Shown here: one piece after another, positions 49,136 through 57,020 of the stretch
Numbering within the stretch: position 1 is the stretch's first letter
Layout: every line of letters starts with the position of its first letter
NCBI RefSeq assembly: GCF_002979535.1
Contig: NZ_PCPB01000001.1
Span: 62,001-126,000, forward strand
DNA length: 64,000 nt
Direction: 5' to 3'
Origin: Brevundimonas sp. MYb52
Lineage (GTDB): Bacteria > Pseudomonadota > Alphaproteobacteria > Caulobacterales > Caulobacteraceae
Translations under genes and position numbers: made by a program
Notes under the pieces: generated by a model
Told to the model about the DNA's origin: nothing
The model's database searches: none
What the model saw: the letters and a program-made list of their open reading frames with translations, nothing else

Positions 49136-50118
49136 GCTGCTGAAGCCTCGGCGGGAATGACGGCCAGGAACTCGGGAGATCCGTCGGCGTGACCCAGGCC
49201 GGTCACGTCGATGTCGTAGCTGACGGCGGCGATGCGCTCGCTCGCAAAACCGGGGGGAAGGGCGGCGAGCGCGCAAGGCGTGAGCCGCGGGACGCCGTCC
49301 ACCACCGGGATCAGAACGACCGGACTGCGTAGCCGTCGACGTCTCGCATAGTGGGCGCGGTGACGCTCGGCGTAGGCCGACATCTCCAGCTTGGCTTCGA
49401 ACGCCTGCAGGTCGCCGGAAGGGACGAGACCTCTGAGATCATCGACGAGTGCAGGCAGGGTGCGACCGCCCGTTCCGGCGTCGGCGATCTGCGTCGAGAC
49501 CAGGAAAAGACTGCAGCCGACGCTGGGAGACAACTGACCCGCGCCGTTGATGGTGTGGACGCGTTTTGCGCTCGAGGTGGTCTTCACCTCGAACTCCACG
49601 GATCCCAGCCGAAAATCATGAGCCTGGCGATCGGGGCCGACCCAGGCCGAGACCGCTTGGGTGACGTCCGCTTGCAGAAGGCGTTCCAGGAGAAGCAGCT
49701 CGCCGAATAGGCCCGCCTGGCGTTCCTCCGAAAGGATCGCGGTCTGAGCGACGAGCGTGTCCCAGAGTTCGACCGCCCGGGCGAGTGCGGCGTGGGGCGC
49801 GATATCGGCCAGAACCGAGCCTGAAACCTGGCCGATCAGGCGGTAGAAGCTTTCGTAGAGTCGGGGCGATCCCGTCGAGATCTCGAGCCATCGACGCCCG
49901 TCCGCCGTGACGTCGGCGACCCCTATTTGTTCAAGTGCAGACGGCGGCGCCGCCGGCGCGTTCGCCTCAAGCTCGAACCGCGCGCCGAGGCGCGCCGCGG
50001 CCTCGTCGGTGAAGACGAGGATGCCGGGGGAGGCCCGAACGAGCAGTCGATGGGGCAGGCCGGGGTCGAGATAGTCGCGGCGGAGGTCTTCCCACGCCGG
50101 CAGAGCGGTGGCGCTCAT
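49132..50118 (-). CDS. PD-(D/E)XK motif protein (DUF4420)
   Basis: 328-residue protein of the DUF4420 family. A nuclease core is visible: GLFGELLLLERLL, W-VGPDRQAHDF with D168, then E177-V-K179 in VEFEVKTTS. It lies between the GHKL ATPase and the Z1 gene in one operon, with 4-base spacing or overlap at each side. Probably the second nuclease of the system, cutting DNA in an ATP-driven complex. Confidence 0.92.
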   Translation of the reverse strand: MSATALPAWEDLRRDYLDPGLPHRLLVRASPGILVFTDEAAARLGARFELEANAPAAPPSALEQIGVADVTADGRRWLEISTGSPRLYESFYRLIGQVSGSVLADIAPHAALARAVELWDTLVAQTAILSEERQAGLFGELLLLERLLQADVTQAVSAWVGPDRQAHDFRLGSVEFEVKTTSSAKRVHTINGAGQLSPSVGCSLFLVSTQIADAGTGGRTLPALVDDLRGLVPSGDLQAFEAKLEMSAYAERHRAHYARRRRLRSPVVLIPVVDGVPRLTPCALAALPPGFASERIAAVSYDIDVTGLGHADGSPEFLAVIPAEASAA

Positions 50119-50122
50119 CGGT

Positions 50123-51613
50123 TCATTTCCCCAGAGCGTCCAACAGCAGTGCGTTGCAGACCTCGAGCTCGGACGTGCGCTTGCCCGAGAATCGCAGTCG
50201 CTCGAAATCGTCCTTGAACAGCAGGAACAGCAGCATCTTCACGAAGGGCGCATCCGCGCCCGAGGCCGGCGCATCGCCCAGGATGTCGCGTCGATAGGTC
50301 TTGTTCAGAAGGAGTCGGGTCTCTGACAGATCCAGACGGAAGACCTCTTCGTCCTCCAGCGTCTCCCACGCGAAGTCCAGATCCTCCTGAGGTCCGTCTC
50401 CGACCAACAGCTTGGCGGCCGCCTTGCGGGTCGGCATAGGCATGCCCTGGCCCGGGACCAGAGGAATGGTCTTGGCCGCCCGTGTGGCCCGTTTCGACGC
50501 GGCGCAGGCTTCGCGCGCGGCGTCCAGATAGTCTTCGAACGTGACCGTTTCTCCGGCCGCACGCGCCAAGGCCTGAGACTGGGCAGCCGTGACCTGCAGG
50601 CCCGACTTTTGGACGTTCACCCCGTTTCCGCCCTGCGGCAGTTCGACCGCCACTCGCCCCAGGACGAGGTCGGGATCCTGATCATTGCGCACGACGTCGT
50701 TCCAACCGCCCGCCTGAACGATTCGGTTGTTCCGGTAGAAGTAGAAGCCTTGGAAGGACACGCCGTTTCGGCCGCCTAGGAGGAACCCGTCCGTGCCGGA
50801 TCCGGCCGGCCAGATGTGTGCGAGCATGTCCAGTTCGCCCAGACCCGGAAGCTCGGCCTTGAGAGCCTTCGGCCAACCCTCGGCGCCCGACATCGGATAG
50901 TCGAACGGGTCGCGCGCCTTGACCGATCGGGGGACGGCCAGGCTGCGCCTTTCATGGCGGACCGTGATCTGGATCACTAGGGCGCCCTCGGACAGGAACC
51001 GATGAAAAACCAGGCCAAGATGAGCGTCCAGGCGCGAAACGGCCGTCGCCAGGAAGGTGTCCAGGTCGTCGTCGCCGCCGCCGACGCCCAGGCGTGTCAG
51101 CTTGTCCCAGACCACCAGAGCGCCGGTCGAAGGCCGTTTGGTCGGCAGGCAGAGCCTGCGGAACTCAGCGTCGGACCCTTCGGCTTCGAGAATTTCGCAG
51201 GCCCAGTCGTTGTCGATCTGCTCGGCCGACCAACGTGCGGCCGAGGTCACGCCGCCCTGGCGCGTGATGACCGTCATCGTCTCGCACTGGCTGAAGGACG
51301 CCGACTTCATCCCCATACCGAAGACGCCCAGCGCACCGGGATCGTGATCCGTGCGACCCGCGAACTCCATGCCCACCATGAGCTGGTCGGGGCTCATGCC
51401 GCGCCCGTCGTCCGCGATCGTCAGGGACGTCACCTCGTGGTCGTTGCGGAAGAGCGTGATCTCCACGCGGCCGGCTCCGGCGTCGATGGAGTTATCGATC
51501 AAGTCCGCAACTGCGTCCTGCAGCTCATAGCCGATGCGTGACCAGGCCTTGACCGTCGCTCCGCCGTGCGGCGGCAGGTGCCGGCTCTCGACCGCTTTCA
51601 ATCCCTCAAGCAT
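50123..51613 (-). CDS. GHKL (MORC/MutL-like) ATPase of a restriction system
   Basis: 496-residue ATPase. Bergerat-fold boxes: DLIDNSIDAGA (N box, N41), IADDGRGM (G1, D68-x-G-x-G) and FGMGMKSAS (G2). A following S5-like domain should complete a dimeric clamp. The frame opens at an ATG 12 bases earlier, but AGGGGCGGA before the ATG at 51611-51613 favours the latter. It is first in the minus-strand operon. Clamp-type ATPases of this family are predicted to load onto DNA for restriction. Confidence 0.92.
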   Translation of the reverse strand: MLEGLKAVESRHLPPHGGATVKAWSRIGYELQDAVADLIDNSIDAGAGRVEITLFRNDHEVTSLTIADDGRGMSPDQLMVGMEFAGRTDHDPGALGVFGMGMKSASFSQCETMTVITRQGGVTSAARWSAEQIDNDWACEILEAEGSDAEFRRLCLPTKRPSTGALVVWDKLTRLGVGGGDDDLDTFLATAVSRLDAHLGLVFHRFLSEGALVIQITVRHERRSLAVPRSVKARDPFDYPMSGAEGWPKALKAELPGLGELDMLAHIWPAGSGTDGFLLGGRNGVSFQGFYFYRNNRIVQAGGWNDVVRNDQDPDLVLGRVAVELPQGGNGVNVQKSGLQVTAAQSQALARAAGETVTFEDYLDAAREACAASKRATRAAKTIPLVPGQGMPMPTRKAAAKLLVGDGPQEDLDFAWETLEDEEVFRLDLSETRLLLNKTYRRDILGDAPASGADAPFVKMLLFLLFKDDFERLRFSGKRTSELEVCNALLLDALGK

Positions 51614-51713
51614 TCCGCCCCTCATCCCTACGACCTAGGGCTACAGTCATGCTTAAGCGGCTGCAACCGACAAGCGAGATGGTCGGGGCCGACTACGTCC
51701 GCTATTGACGGTC

Positions 51714-52418
51714 ATGGCCCGTCGTTCCCAAACCTCCGATCCCGAGCTTCTGCGCAAGCGTCTGATTGAGCTTCTGCACGACCTCCCGCAGCGCCTGGCC
51801 CACGGCACAGTCGGCGAGCAGGTCGGCGAGCTCGTGCAGGTTCATCATCATCTGAGGGACCTCGGCGCCTCGATCGGCGCGACCCTCGCCCCTGACGATT
51901 CCGATTCCGGACGCGCGCGTCTGATCGCCTACCTTCGCGCTCAAGTCGGCAGGATCGTGCATACAGACGAGCTCATGATCGTCGCCGGCATCGGCGACTA
52001 CCCGCGACGCATCCGCGAGCTGCGCGCTCACCACGGCTGGCCCATCATCTCGGGGTTGGCCGTGCGCGACCTTCGCGTTCTGCCGGTATCCAAAGAGGCC
52101 CTTAAGGCCGTGCCGGCCGGGATCGCGCCCGACGAGTATCTCTTGTTGGAGGATCATCAGGATCGGGAGGCGCCGCTGCGATGGACCGCGTGCGGCGCGA
52201 TGCGCGACCCTGCGGCCGCTCCGCGCAGTCTGGTGCGGGACTATTTCGAGCGTTTTCCCGGTCAGAGGATCACGGCCGAGGAGCTGCGCTATCTGGTCGG
52301 CAACAAGACCGATTGGGTGGCCGGCGTCGCAGACCTTCTCGCATCCGGGCGGATGATCGAGGGTGCGGATCTCGCCGCCTCGAATTCGCCGCCTGGAATT
52401 TTCATCCTACGGGATTGA
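51714..52418 (+). CDS. Winged-helix accessory protein of the restriction cluster
   Basis: 234 residues, no catalytic motif. An N-terminal coiled helix (LLRKRLIELLHDLPQRL) precedes a module like those before HNH nucleases: HTDELMIVAGI followed by YPRRIRELRAHHGWPIISG. A C-terminal winged-helix-like segment follows (RSLVRDYFERFPGQRITAEELRYLVGN). The HNH itself is absent. It is divergent from the GHKL gene and 83 bases before the methyltransferase. Candidate controller or DNA-recognition subunit. A TTG at 51705 is an alternative start. Confidence 0.8.
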   Translation: MARRSQTSDPELLRKRLIELLHDLPQRLAHGTVGEQVGELVQVHHHLRDLGASIGATLAPDDSDSGRARLIAYLRAQVGRIVHTDELMIVAGIGDYPRRIRELRAHHGWPIISGLAVRDLRVLPVSKEALKAVPAGIAPDEYLLLEDHQDREAPLRWTACGAMRDPAAAPRSLVRDYFERFPGQRITAEELRYLVGNKTDWVAGVADLLASGRMIEGADLAASNSPPGIFILRD

Positions 52419-52501
52419 CGGCAGGGCGTATGTTCGCGTTTTGTTCTCCTGCGGATTTCAATCCGTGCTTCGAATCGCTTCTTTGGGCAGACTGATCGAC
52501 T

Positions 52502-53551
52502 ATGGCTTATCGTCTCATCGATCTCTTTTCCGGCGCCGGCGGCATGTCGCTGGGATTCCGTGAAGAGGGCGTCGAGCCCGTCCTCGCGCTCGACAACGAC
52601 GCGGCCGCGATCAAGACGCATAAGCTCAACTTTGACGGCGAGGCTCACTGCGCCGACATCGAAGCCTGGCTGAAAACCGCCGAAGTGCCGCAGGCTGACG
52701 TCGTCATCGGCGGTCCCCCTTGCCAAGGCTTCAGCCTGCTCAACAAGAAGCGCGACGGCGACAGCCGACGGGCCCTTTGGGAGCCCTACCTCGAGATAGC
52801 GAACCGCTCGAAGGCTCGGGTCTTCGTCATGGAGAATGTAGCCGAGCTCTACAAATCTCCTGAACTCGTCCAGATTCGCGCCAAGGCCGAAGATTACGGC
52901 TTCAAGACTAAGGCGGTCATCGTCAACGCGGCCGATTACGGCGCGCCGCAGACCCGTAAGCGGACCATTGTGATCGGGTGGCGCGATGTCCCGGAGCCGG
53001 ACTTCCCGCCGCGTCCGACCCATGCCGATCCGAGCAAGAACCTCAACCTGCCGGCTTGGCGCACGGTGAAGCAGGCGATCGGGGATCTCCCCAAACCCGT
53101 CGGCACCGAAATCGGCGTCGGCTCGCCGATCGATCTGCACTTCGGACGCAACCCTACGGCCAAGAGCCTCGCGCGTTACAAGGCGGTCCCGCCAGGCGGC
53201 AACCGCTTCAACCTGTTCCAAAACGCGCCTGAGCTCACCCCGGACTGCTGGGTGCGCAAGACCTCGGGCGGCACGGATCTGTTCGGCCGACTGTGGTGGG
53301 ACCGCCCTTCGGTTACCATCCGCACCGAGTTCTTCAAGCCGGAGAAGGGGCGCTACCTTCATCCCGTCGAAGATCGGCCGATCACGCACCGCGAAGCCGC
53401 GCGCCTGATGGGCTTCCCCGATGACTTCCGTTTCCACGGCACCAAGACGGAGGTGGCGCGCCAGATCGGCAACGCCGTTCCGCCTCCGCTGGCCGGCGCT
53501 TTGGCCCGCATGGTCGTGCGGATGCTGAACCCGCTCAAGATGAGCGCCTGA
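52502..53551 (+). CDS. DNA (cytosine-5-)-methyltransferase
   Basis: 349-residue m5C methyltransferase. Motif I is LIDLFSGAGGMSLGF; motif IV is GGPPCQGFS with catalytic C74; motif VI is VMENVAEL; motif VIII is QTRKRTIVIGW; motif X is RQIGNAVPP. The target recognition region between VIII and IX is about 100 residues. It should protect the target of the adjacent NgoMIV-type nuclease, probably GCCGGC; the specificity is inference. Confidence 0.95.
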   Translation: MAYRLIDLFSGAGGMSLGFREEGVEPVLALDNDAAAIKTHKLNFDGEAHCADIEAWLKTAEVPQADVVIGGPPCQGFSLLNKKRDGDSRRALWEPYLEIANRSKARVFVMENVAELYKSPELVQIRAKAEDYGFKTKAVIVNAADYGAPQTRKRTIVIGWRDVPEPDFPPRPTHADPSKNLNLPAWRTVKQAIGDLPKPVGTEIGVGSPIDLHFGRNPTAKSLARYKAVPPGGNRFNLFQNAPELTPDCWVRKTSGGTDLFGRLWWDRPSVTIRTEFFKPEKGRYLHPVEDRPITHREAARLMGFPDDFRFHGTKTEVARQIGNAVPPPLAGALARMVVRMLNPLKMSA

Positions 53552-53575
53552 TTCCGGAGAAGCCGGGCCGGGGCG

Positions 53576-53983
53576 ATGGACAAGCTCGATCCTGAACGCC
53601 GCAGCGCCAACATGGCGCGGGTGCGCGGCAAGGACACCGGCCCTGAAATGCGGGTGCGCCGGATCGCCCACCGCATCGGCCTGCGCTTTCGTCTTCATCG
53701 CAAGGACCTGCCGGGCAAGCCGGACCTGGTGTTCCCGAAGCATCGCCTGGTGGTATTTGTGCACGGCTGCTTCTGGCACCGGCATCCCGGTTGCAACCGC
53801 GCCTCTACGCCGGCGACACGGCCGGAGTTCTGGCAGGCGAAATTCGAAGCGACCGTCGCTAGAGATAACCGTCAACAACAGGTGCTCGAAGCTGCTGGGT
53901 GGAAGGTGCTGGTGCTCTGGGAGTGCGGGCTCAAGGATGAGGCGGTAGTCGAGCGCCGCCTGAGAGAGGCCATCGCCGCCTAG
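53576..53983 (+). CDS. Very short patch repair (Vsr) endonuclease
   Basis: 135-residue Vsr. RSANMARVRGKDTGPEMRVR opens the fold. GKPDLVFP carries catalytic Asp, and VFVHGCFWHRHPGC carries Cys/His zinc ligands. It nicks T:G mismatches that arise from deamination of 5-methylcytosine. It follows the methyltransferase by 24 bases, which fits an m5C-producing system. Confidence 0.96.
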   Translation: MDKLDPERRSANMARVRGKDTGPEMRVRRIAHRIGLRFRLHRKDLPGKPDLVFPKHRLVVFVHGCFWHRHPGCNRASTPATRPEFWQAKFEATVARDNRQQQVLEAAGWKVLVLWECGLKDEAVVERRLREAIAA

Positions 53984-54021
53984 CTACGACGAAGTAAGCT
54001 CTAAGGGCTCCGCCCTCGCGC

Positions 54022-54157
54022 GGGCCAGGGTGAAGCGGCTTCGCCGCCGGATCGACCGGTCTCCCCGGCCTTCCGCGCCGGCATTCCTGAATTTTGGACA
54101 TGGGCGCCAGGCTTGTGCAGGCCGGGTGATCCCCCTCCGGTCGATCCGCCCTGGCCC
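54022..54157 (+). ncRNA. Structured leader or small RNA upstream of the ParB-like gene (predicted)
   Basis: Three nested pairings are exact: GGGCCAGGG (54022-54030) with 54149-54157; GGATCGACCGG (54049-54059) with 54137-54147; CCCGGCC (54064-54070) with 54120-54126. A side hairpin GCGG-CTTCG-CCGC lies between the first two, on the 5' side. The 3' side has only one base there. This is more extended structure than a terminator and precedes a gene, so it is likely a regulatory RNA fold or a DNA cruciform site. I do not recognise a named RNA family. Confidence 0.6.
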
Positions 54158-54180
54158 TTGCTACCCCGGTCTCGCCGACG

Positions 54181-54224
54181 GGCAGGGTTCCAGGCGCGCC
54201 TTTCGCGTGCCTGGAACCCTTGCC
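54181..54224 (+). promoter_or_regulatory. Hairpin next to the ribosome site of the ParB-like gene
   Basis: GGCA (54181-54184) and GGGTTCCAGGC (54185-54195) pair with GCCTGGAACCC (54209-54219) and TGCC (54221-54224), a 15-bp stem with one bulge. It ends 2 to 3 bases before AAAGGAGG, the strong ribosome site of the ATG at 54239. It could control translation or serve as a protein-binding dyad. Confidence 0.65.
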
Positions 54225-54238
54225 CAAAGGAGGCAGAC

Positions 54239-56329
54239 ATGACTGCTCATGACGTCCAGACCGCCCCGACCGCGCACCAGACAGAGGTGGCTCCCGAGCC
54301 CGCGCATGGCGCGGAGATTGTGGTCCCGCTGAACCGGCTCAAGGCGTCCCCTAGGAACGCCCGCAAGGTGAAGCACTCGACGGCGGCTATTGAGGCGCTT
54401 GCGGCCTCGATCAGGGCCAAGGGCGTGCTTCAGGCGCCCGTGGTGGAGATCGAGCGGGACGGGGAGGGGACGGCGACGGGAAACTATCTTGTCACCATCG
54501 GGGAGGGACGGCGGCAGGCTTTGCGGATGTTGGTGAAGCGCAAGGCGATCAAGCGGACCCATCCGGTCAAGGTGGTGGTGGACACCCTGAACGACGCCCA
54601 TGAGATCAGCCTTGACGAGAATATCACACGCGAGGCCATGCACCCCGCCGACCAGTTCGAGGCTTTCCGCAAGCTGGCGGAGGAAAAGGGTTACGGCCCG
54701 GAGGAGATAGGGGCGCGTTTCGGGGTGACGGCCCATGTGGTGCGCCAGCGTCTGCGGCTGGGCGCGGCGGCGTCGGAGTTGATGGCGGCCTATCGCGACG
54801 GGACCCTCAATCTGGACCTCCTGACCGCCTTCTGCGTCAGCGAGGATCAGGACCGGCAACGTCAGGTGCTGGAACAGATGGGGCCCTACACCTCCGTCTT
54901 CGCCATTCGTCGCGCCATGACCGAGGCCAAGGTCCGCGCCGACGACCGGCGCGTCAGTTTCGTGGGGCTTGAGGCCTATGAGGCCGAGGGCGGGGCGGTG
55001 CTGCGCGACCTCTTCACCGAGGACGGCGGCGGCTGGCTGGAAGACCCGGCCCTGCTGGCTCGGCTGGTCGGCCAGAAACTGACGGGGCTGGCCGAGGAAG
55101 CGCGCCAGCGCGAGGGTTGGAAATGGGCCGAGGCCTGCGCTGAGTTCTCGGAGGCGGCGGACTTCGGGCGGGTCTATCCGGTGGTGGTGGTCCGGTCTGA
55201 AGCGGACATGGTGGAGATGGCGGCTCTGTCGGAAGAGTATGACCGGCTCATTTCCGAGGCGGATGCGGTCGAGGTCCTGCCGCCCGAGACGGACGCCCGA
55301 CTTGAGTCCATCGACAAGGCCTTGCAGGCCTATGGACCGGACTATGACTACACGCCCGAGGCCAAGGCGCGGTCCGGGGTCATTGTCATGCTCGGCCATG
55401 ACGGGCTGGCCCGTTTCGAGCGCGGTCTGGTCCGGGCCGAGGATGCGGCGCAGGCGCCGCCCCCGCCGTGGGATACGGACGAAGGCGCGGACGGCGAGGC
55501 CCCGGAATACGCGGAGGCCGATGACGCCCGCGCGGACGGAGAAGCGTCGGAGCCTGATGAAGGACTGGCGCCCCTCTCTGAACGTCTGCTCATCGACCTC
55601 ACGGCCCACAAGACCATGGGGCTGCGGGACGCCGTGCAGGCCGATGTCGCCGCCGCCCTGGCGACGGTGGTTCACGCCATGGCCTTGCAGGTCTTCTATC
55701 CGGGCTACGGCGACTTCACCCCGCTGCAGTTGCGTCTGTCGGCGGGCGGGTTGGAGCGTCTCGCGCCGGGGGTGGGAGATAGCCCCGCCGGTCGGCGCGT
55801 GACCGACCGCCTTGAGGCTTGGGGCGCGCGGCTTCCGGAGCGGGCCGAGGACCTGTGGTCGGTGGTGGCGGGGCTGCGCCGGTCCGACCTTCTGGACCTG
55901 CTGGCCTGCTGCGCCGGGGTCGGCCTCCATGCCGTGCGCGATCCGCACGACCGTCGGCCCGGCGCATGGGCGCAGGCCGAGACGCTGGCCACGGCGGTCG
56001 GGCTGGACATGGCCGGGAGCTGGTCGGCCACCGCCGCCAGCTACTTCTCCCGTGTCCCTAAGGCGCGGGTGCTGGAGGCCGTGACCGAGGCTGTCGGCGC
56101 GGAGGAGGCCGGTCGGATTGTCGGCTTCAAGAAGGGCGATATGGCGGACGCCGCCGAGCGGCTGTTGGAGGGGAGGGGCTGGTTGCCGACCGTGCTGCGG
56201 GTCGTGGTTCCTGAGCCGGAGAGTGAAGCCGAGGTCGTGGCGGGAGAGGCGTCTCCTGACGCGGCCACTTCGGGTGACGCTGAAGATGCGGCGCCGACCG
56301 ACAACGGCTACGCCTTCGCGGCGGAATAG
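54239..56329 (+). CDS. ParB/KorB N-terminal domain protein
   Basis: 696-residue protein. The ParB/Srx domain (about 25-120) has PLNRLKASPRNARKV, the helix SIRAKGVLQAPVV and IGEGRRQALRML. A KorB-like HTH follows: SLDENITREAMHPADQFEAF, GARFGVTAHVVRQRL. An acidic Pro-rich linker (around residues 400-440) leads to a C-terminal ~250-residue domain I do not recognise. AAAGGAGG precedes the ATG. Such long ParB-like proteins are typical of alphaproteobacterial conjugative elements and plasmids; no ParA is nearby, so a partition role is unproven. Confidence 0.9.
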   Translation: MTAHDVQTAPTAHQTEVAPEPAHGAEIVVPLNRLKASPRNARKVKHSTAAIEALAASIRAKGVLQAPVVEIERDGEGTATGNYLVTIGEGRRQALRMLVKRKAIKRTHPVKVVVDTLNDAHEISLDENITREAMHPADQFEAFRKLAEEKGYGPEEIGARFGVTAHVVRQRLRLGAAASELMAAYRDGTLNLDLLTAFCVSEDQDRQRQVLEQMGPYTSVFAIRRAMTEAKVRADDRRVSFVGLEAYEAEGGAVLRDLFTEDGGGWLEDPALLARLVGQKLTGLAEEARQREGWKWAEACAEFSEAADFGRVYPVVVVRSEADMVEMAALSEEYDRLISEADAVEVLPPETDARLESIDKALQAYGPDYDYTPEAKARSGVIVMLGHDGLARFERGLVRAEDAAQAPPPPWDTDEGADGEAPEYAEADDARADGEASEPDEGLAPLSERLLIDLTAHKTMGLRDAVQADVAAALATVVHAMALQVFYPGYGDFTPLQLRLSAGGLERLAPGVGDSPAGRRVTDRLEAWGARLPERAEDLWSVVAGLRRSDLLDLLACCAGVGLHAVRDPHDRRPGAWAQAETLATAVGLDMAGSWSATAASYFSRVPKARVLEAVTEAVGAEEAGRIVGFKKGDMADAAERLLEGRGWLPTVLRVVVPEPESEAEVVAGEASPDAATSGDAEDAAPTDNGYAFAAE

Positions 56330-56476
56330 GTCGAAGCCGAAAGAGGCCGCGCGTCCGGAGGGGCGTGCGGCCAGCCTTCGTCTGAGCGGCGGGCGGACCG
56401 GGCGCTCGCGTCCCTGTGGGCCGCTCGCGGAGCCATCCACGCAATGCCTCAAGCTCTACGTTATACAGGTCGTCAG

Positions 56477-56956
56477 ATGCGCATCCTGATTCCTCTTATG
56501 GTCCTGCTTGCGGCCTGCGCCCCGGCGCCGCCGACCGTCATGGGGCGAGCCTCGGTGATCGATGGCGACACCCTGGAAATACATGACCAGCGCATTCGAC
56601 TGTGGGGCGTGGACGCCCCGGAGGCGCGGCAGCTCTGCGACGACGCAGTCGGCGCGGCCTACGCCTGCGGACGGCTGTCGGCCAACCGGCTCGATCAGCG
56701 CCTTGAGAACAAGACCGTCTCCTGCTGGCTCCAGGACACAGATCGATATGGCCGAATGGTCGCCCGGTGCGAGATGGACGGCGAAGACGTCGGCGCCTGG
56801 CTGGTGAGGCAGGGTCTCGCCGTGCGCAACGCCCGTTACGCCGGAGCCGCCTATCTGATCGAGGAGGTCGCCGCCCGGCGAGACAAGGCCGGTATCTGGG
56901 CCGGGTCCTTCACTGATCCCGAAGACTGGCGCCGCCAGCGCAGGGGAGGGAAGTGA
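56477..56956 (+). CDS. Thermonuclease (SNase-like) family lipoprotein
   Basis: 159-residue exported nuclease. Lipobox MVLLAAC follows the signal peptide. The SNase core has VIDGDTLEIHDQRIRLWGVDAPE with two active Arg/Glu regions, and DTDRYGRMVARC near the second Arg. Cys pairs may form disulfides. The frame is open 11 codons upstream, but the signal peptide starts at ATG 56477. Expected to degrade DNA/RNA at the cell surface. Confidence 0.9.
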   Translation: MRILIPLMVLLAACAPAPPTVMGRASVIDGDTLEIHDQRIRLWGVDAPEARQLCDDAVGAAYACGRLSANRLDQRLENKTVSCWLQDTDRYGRMVARCEMDGEDVGAWLVRQGLAVRNARYAGAAYLIEEVAARRDKAGIWAGSFTDPEDWRRQRRGGK

Positions 56957-57020
56957 TGGCCCGCCCTGTAAGCTTATCTGTGCTTGCGGTCCTGCGCCCC
57001 ATCGGGGAGACTCGTTTCCG

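Noticed and set aside
54161..56452. A 763-codon minus-strand frame opposite the ParB-like gene
   Set aside because: The opposite strand encodes clear ParB and HTH motifs with a perfect ribosome site; the antisense product has no recognisable domain.
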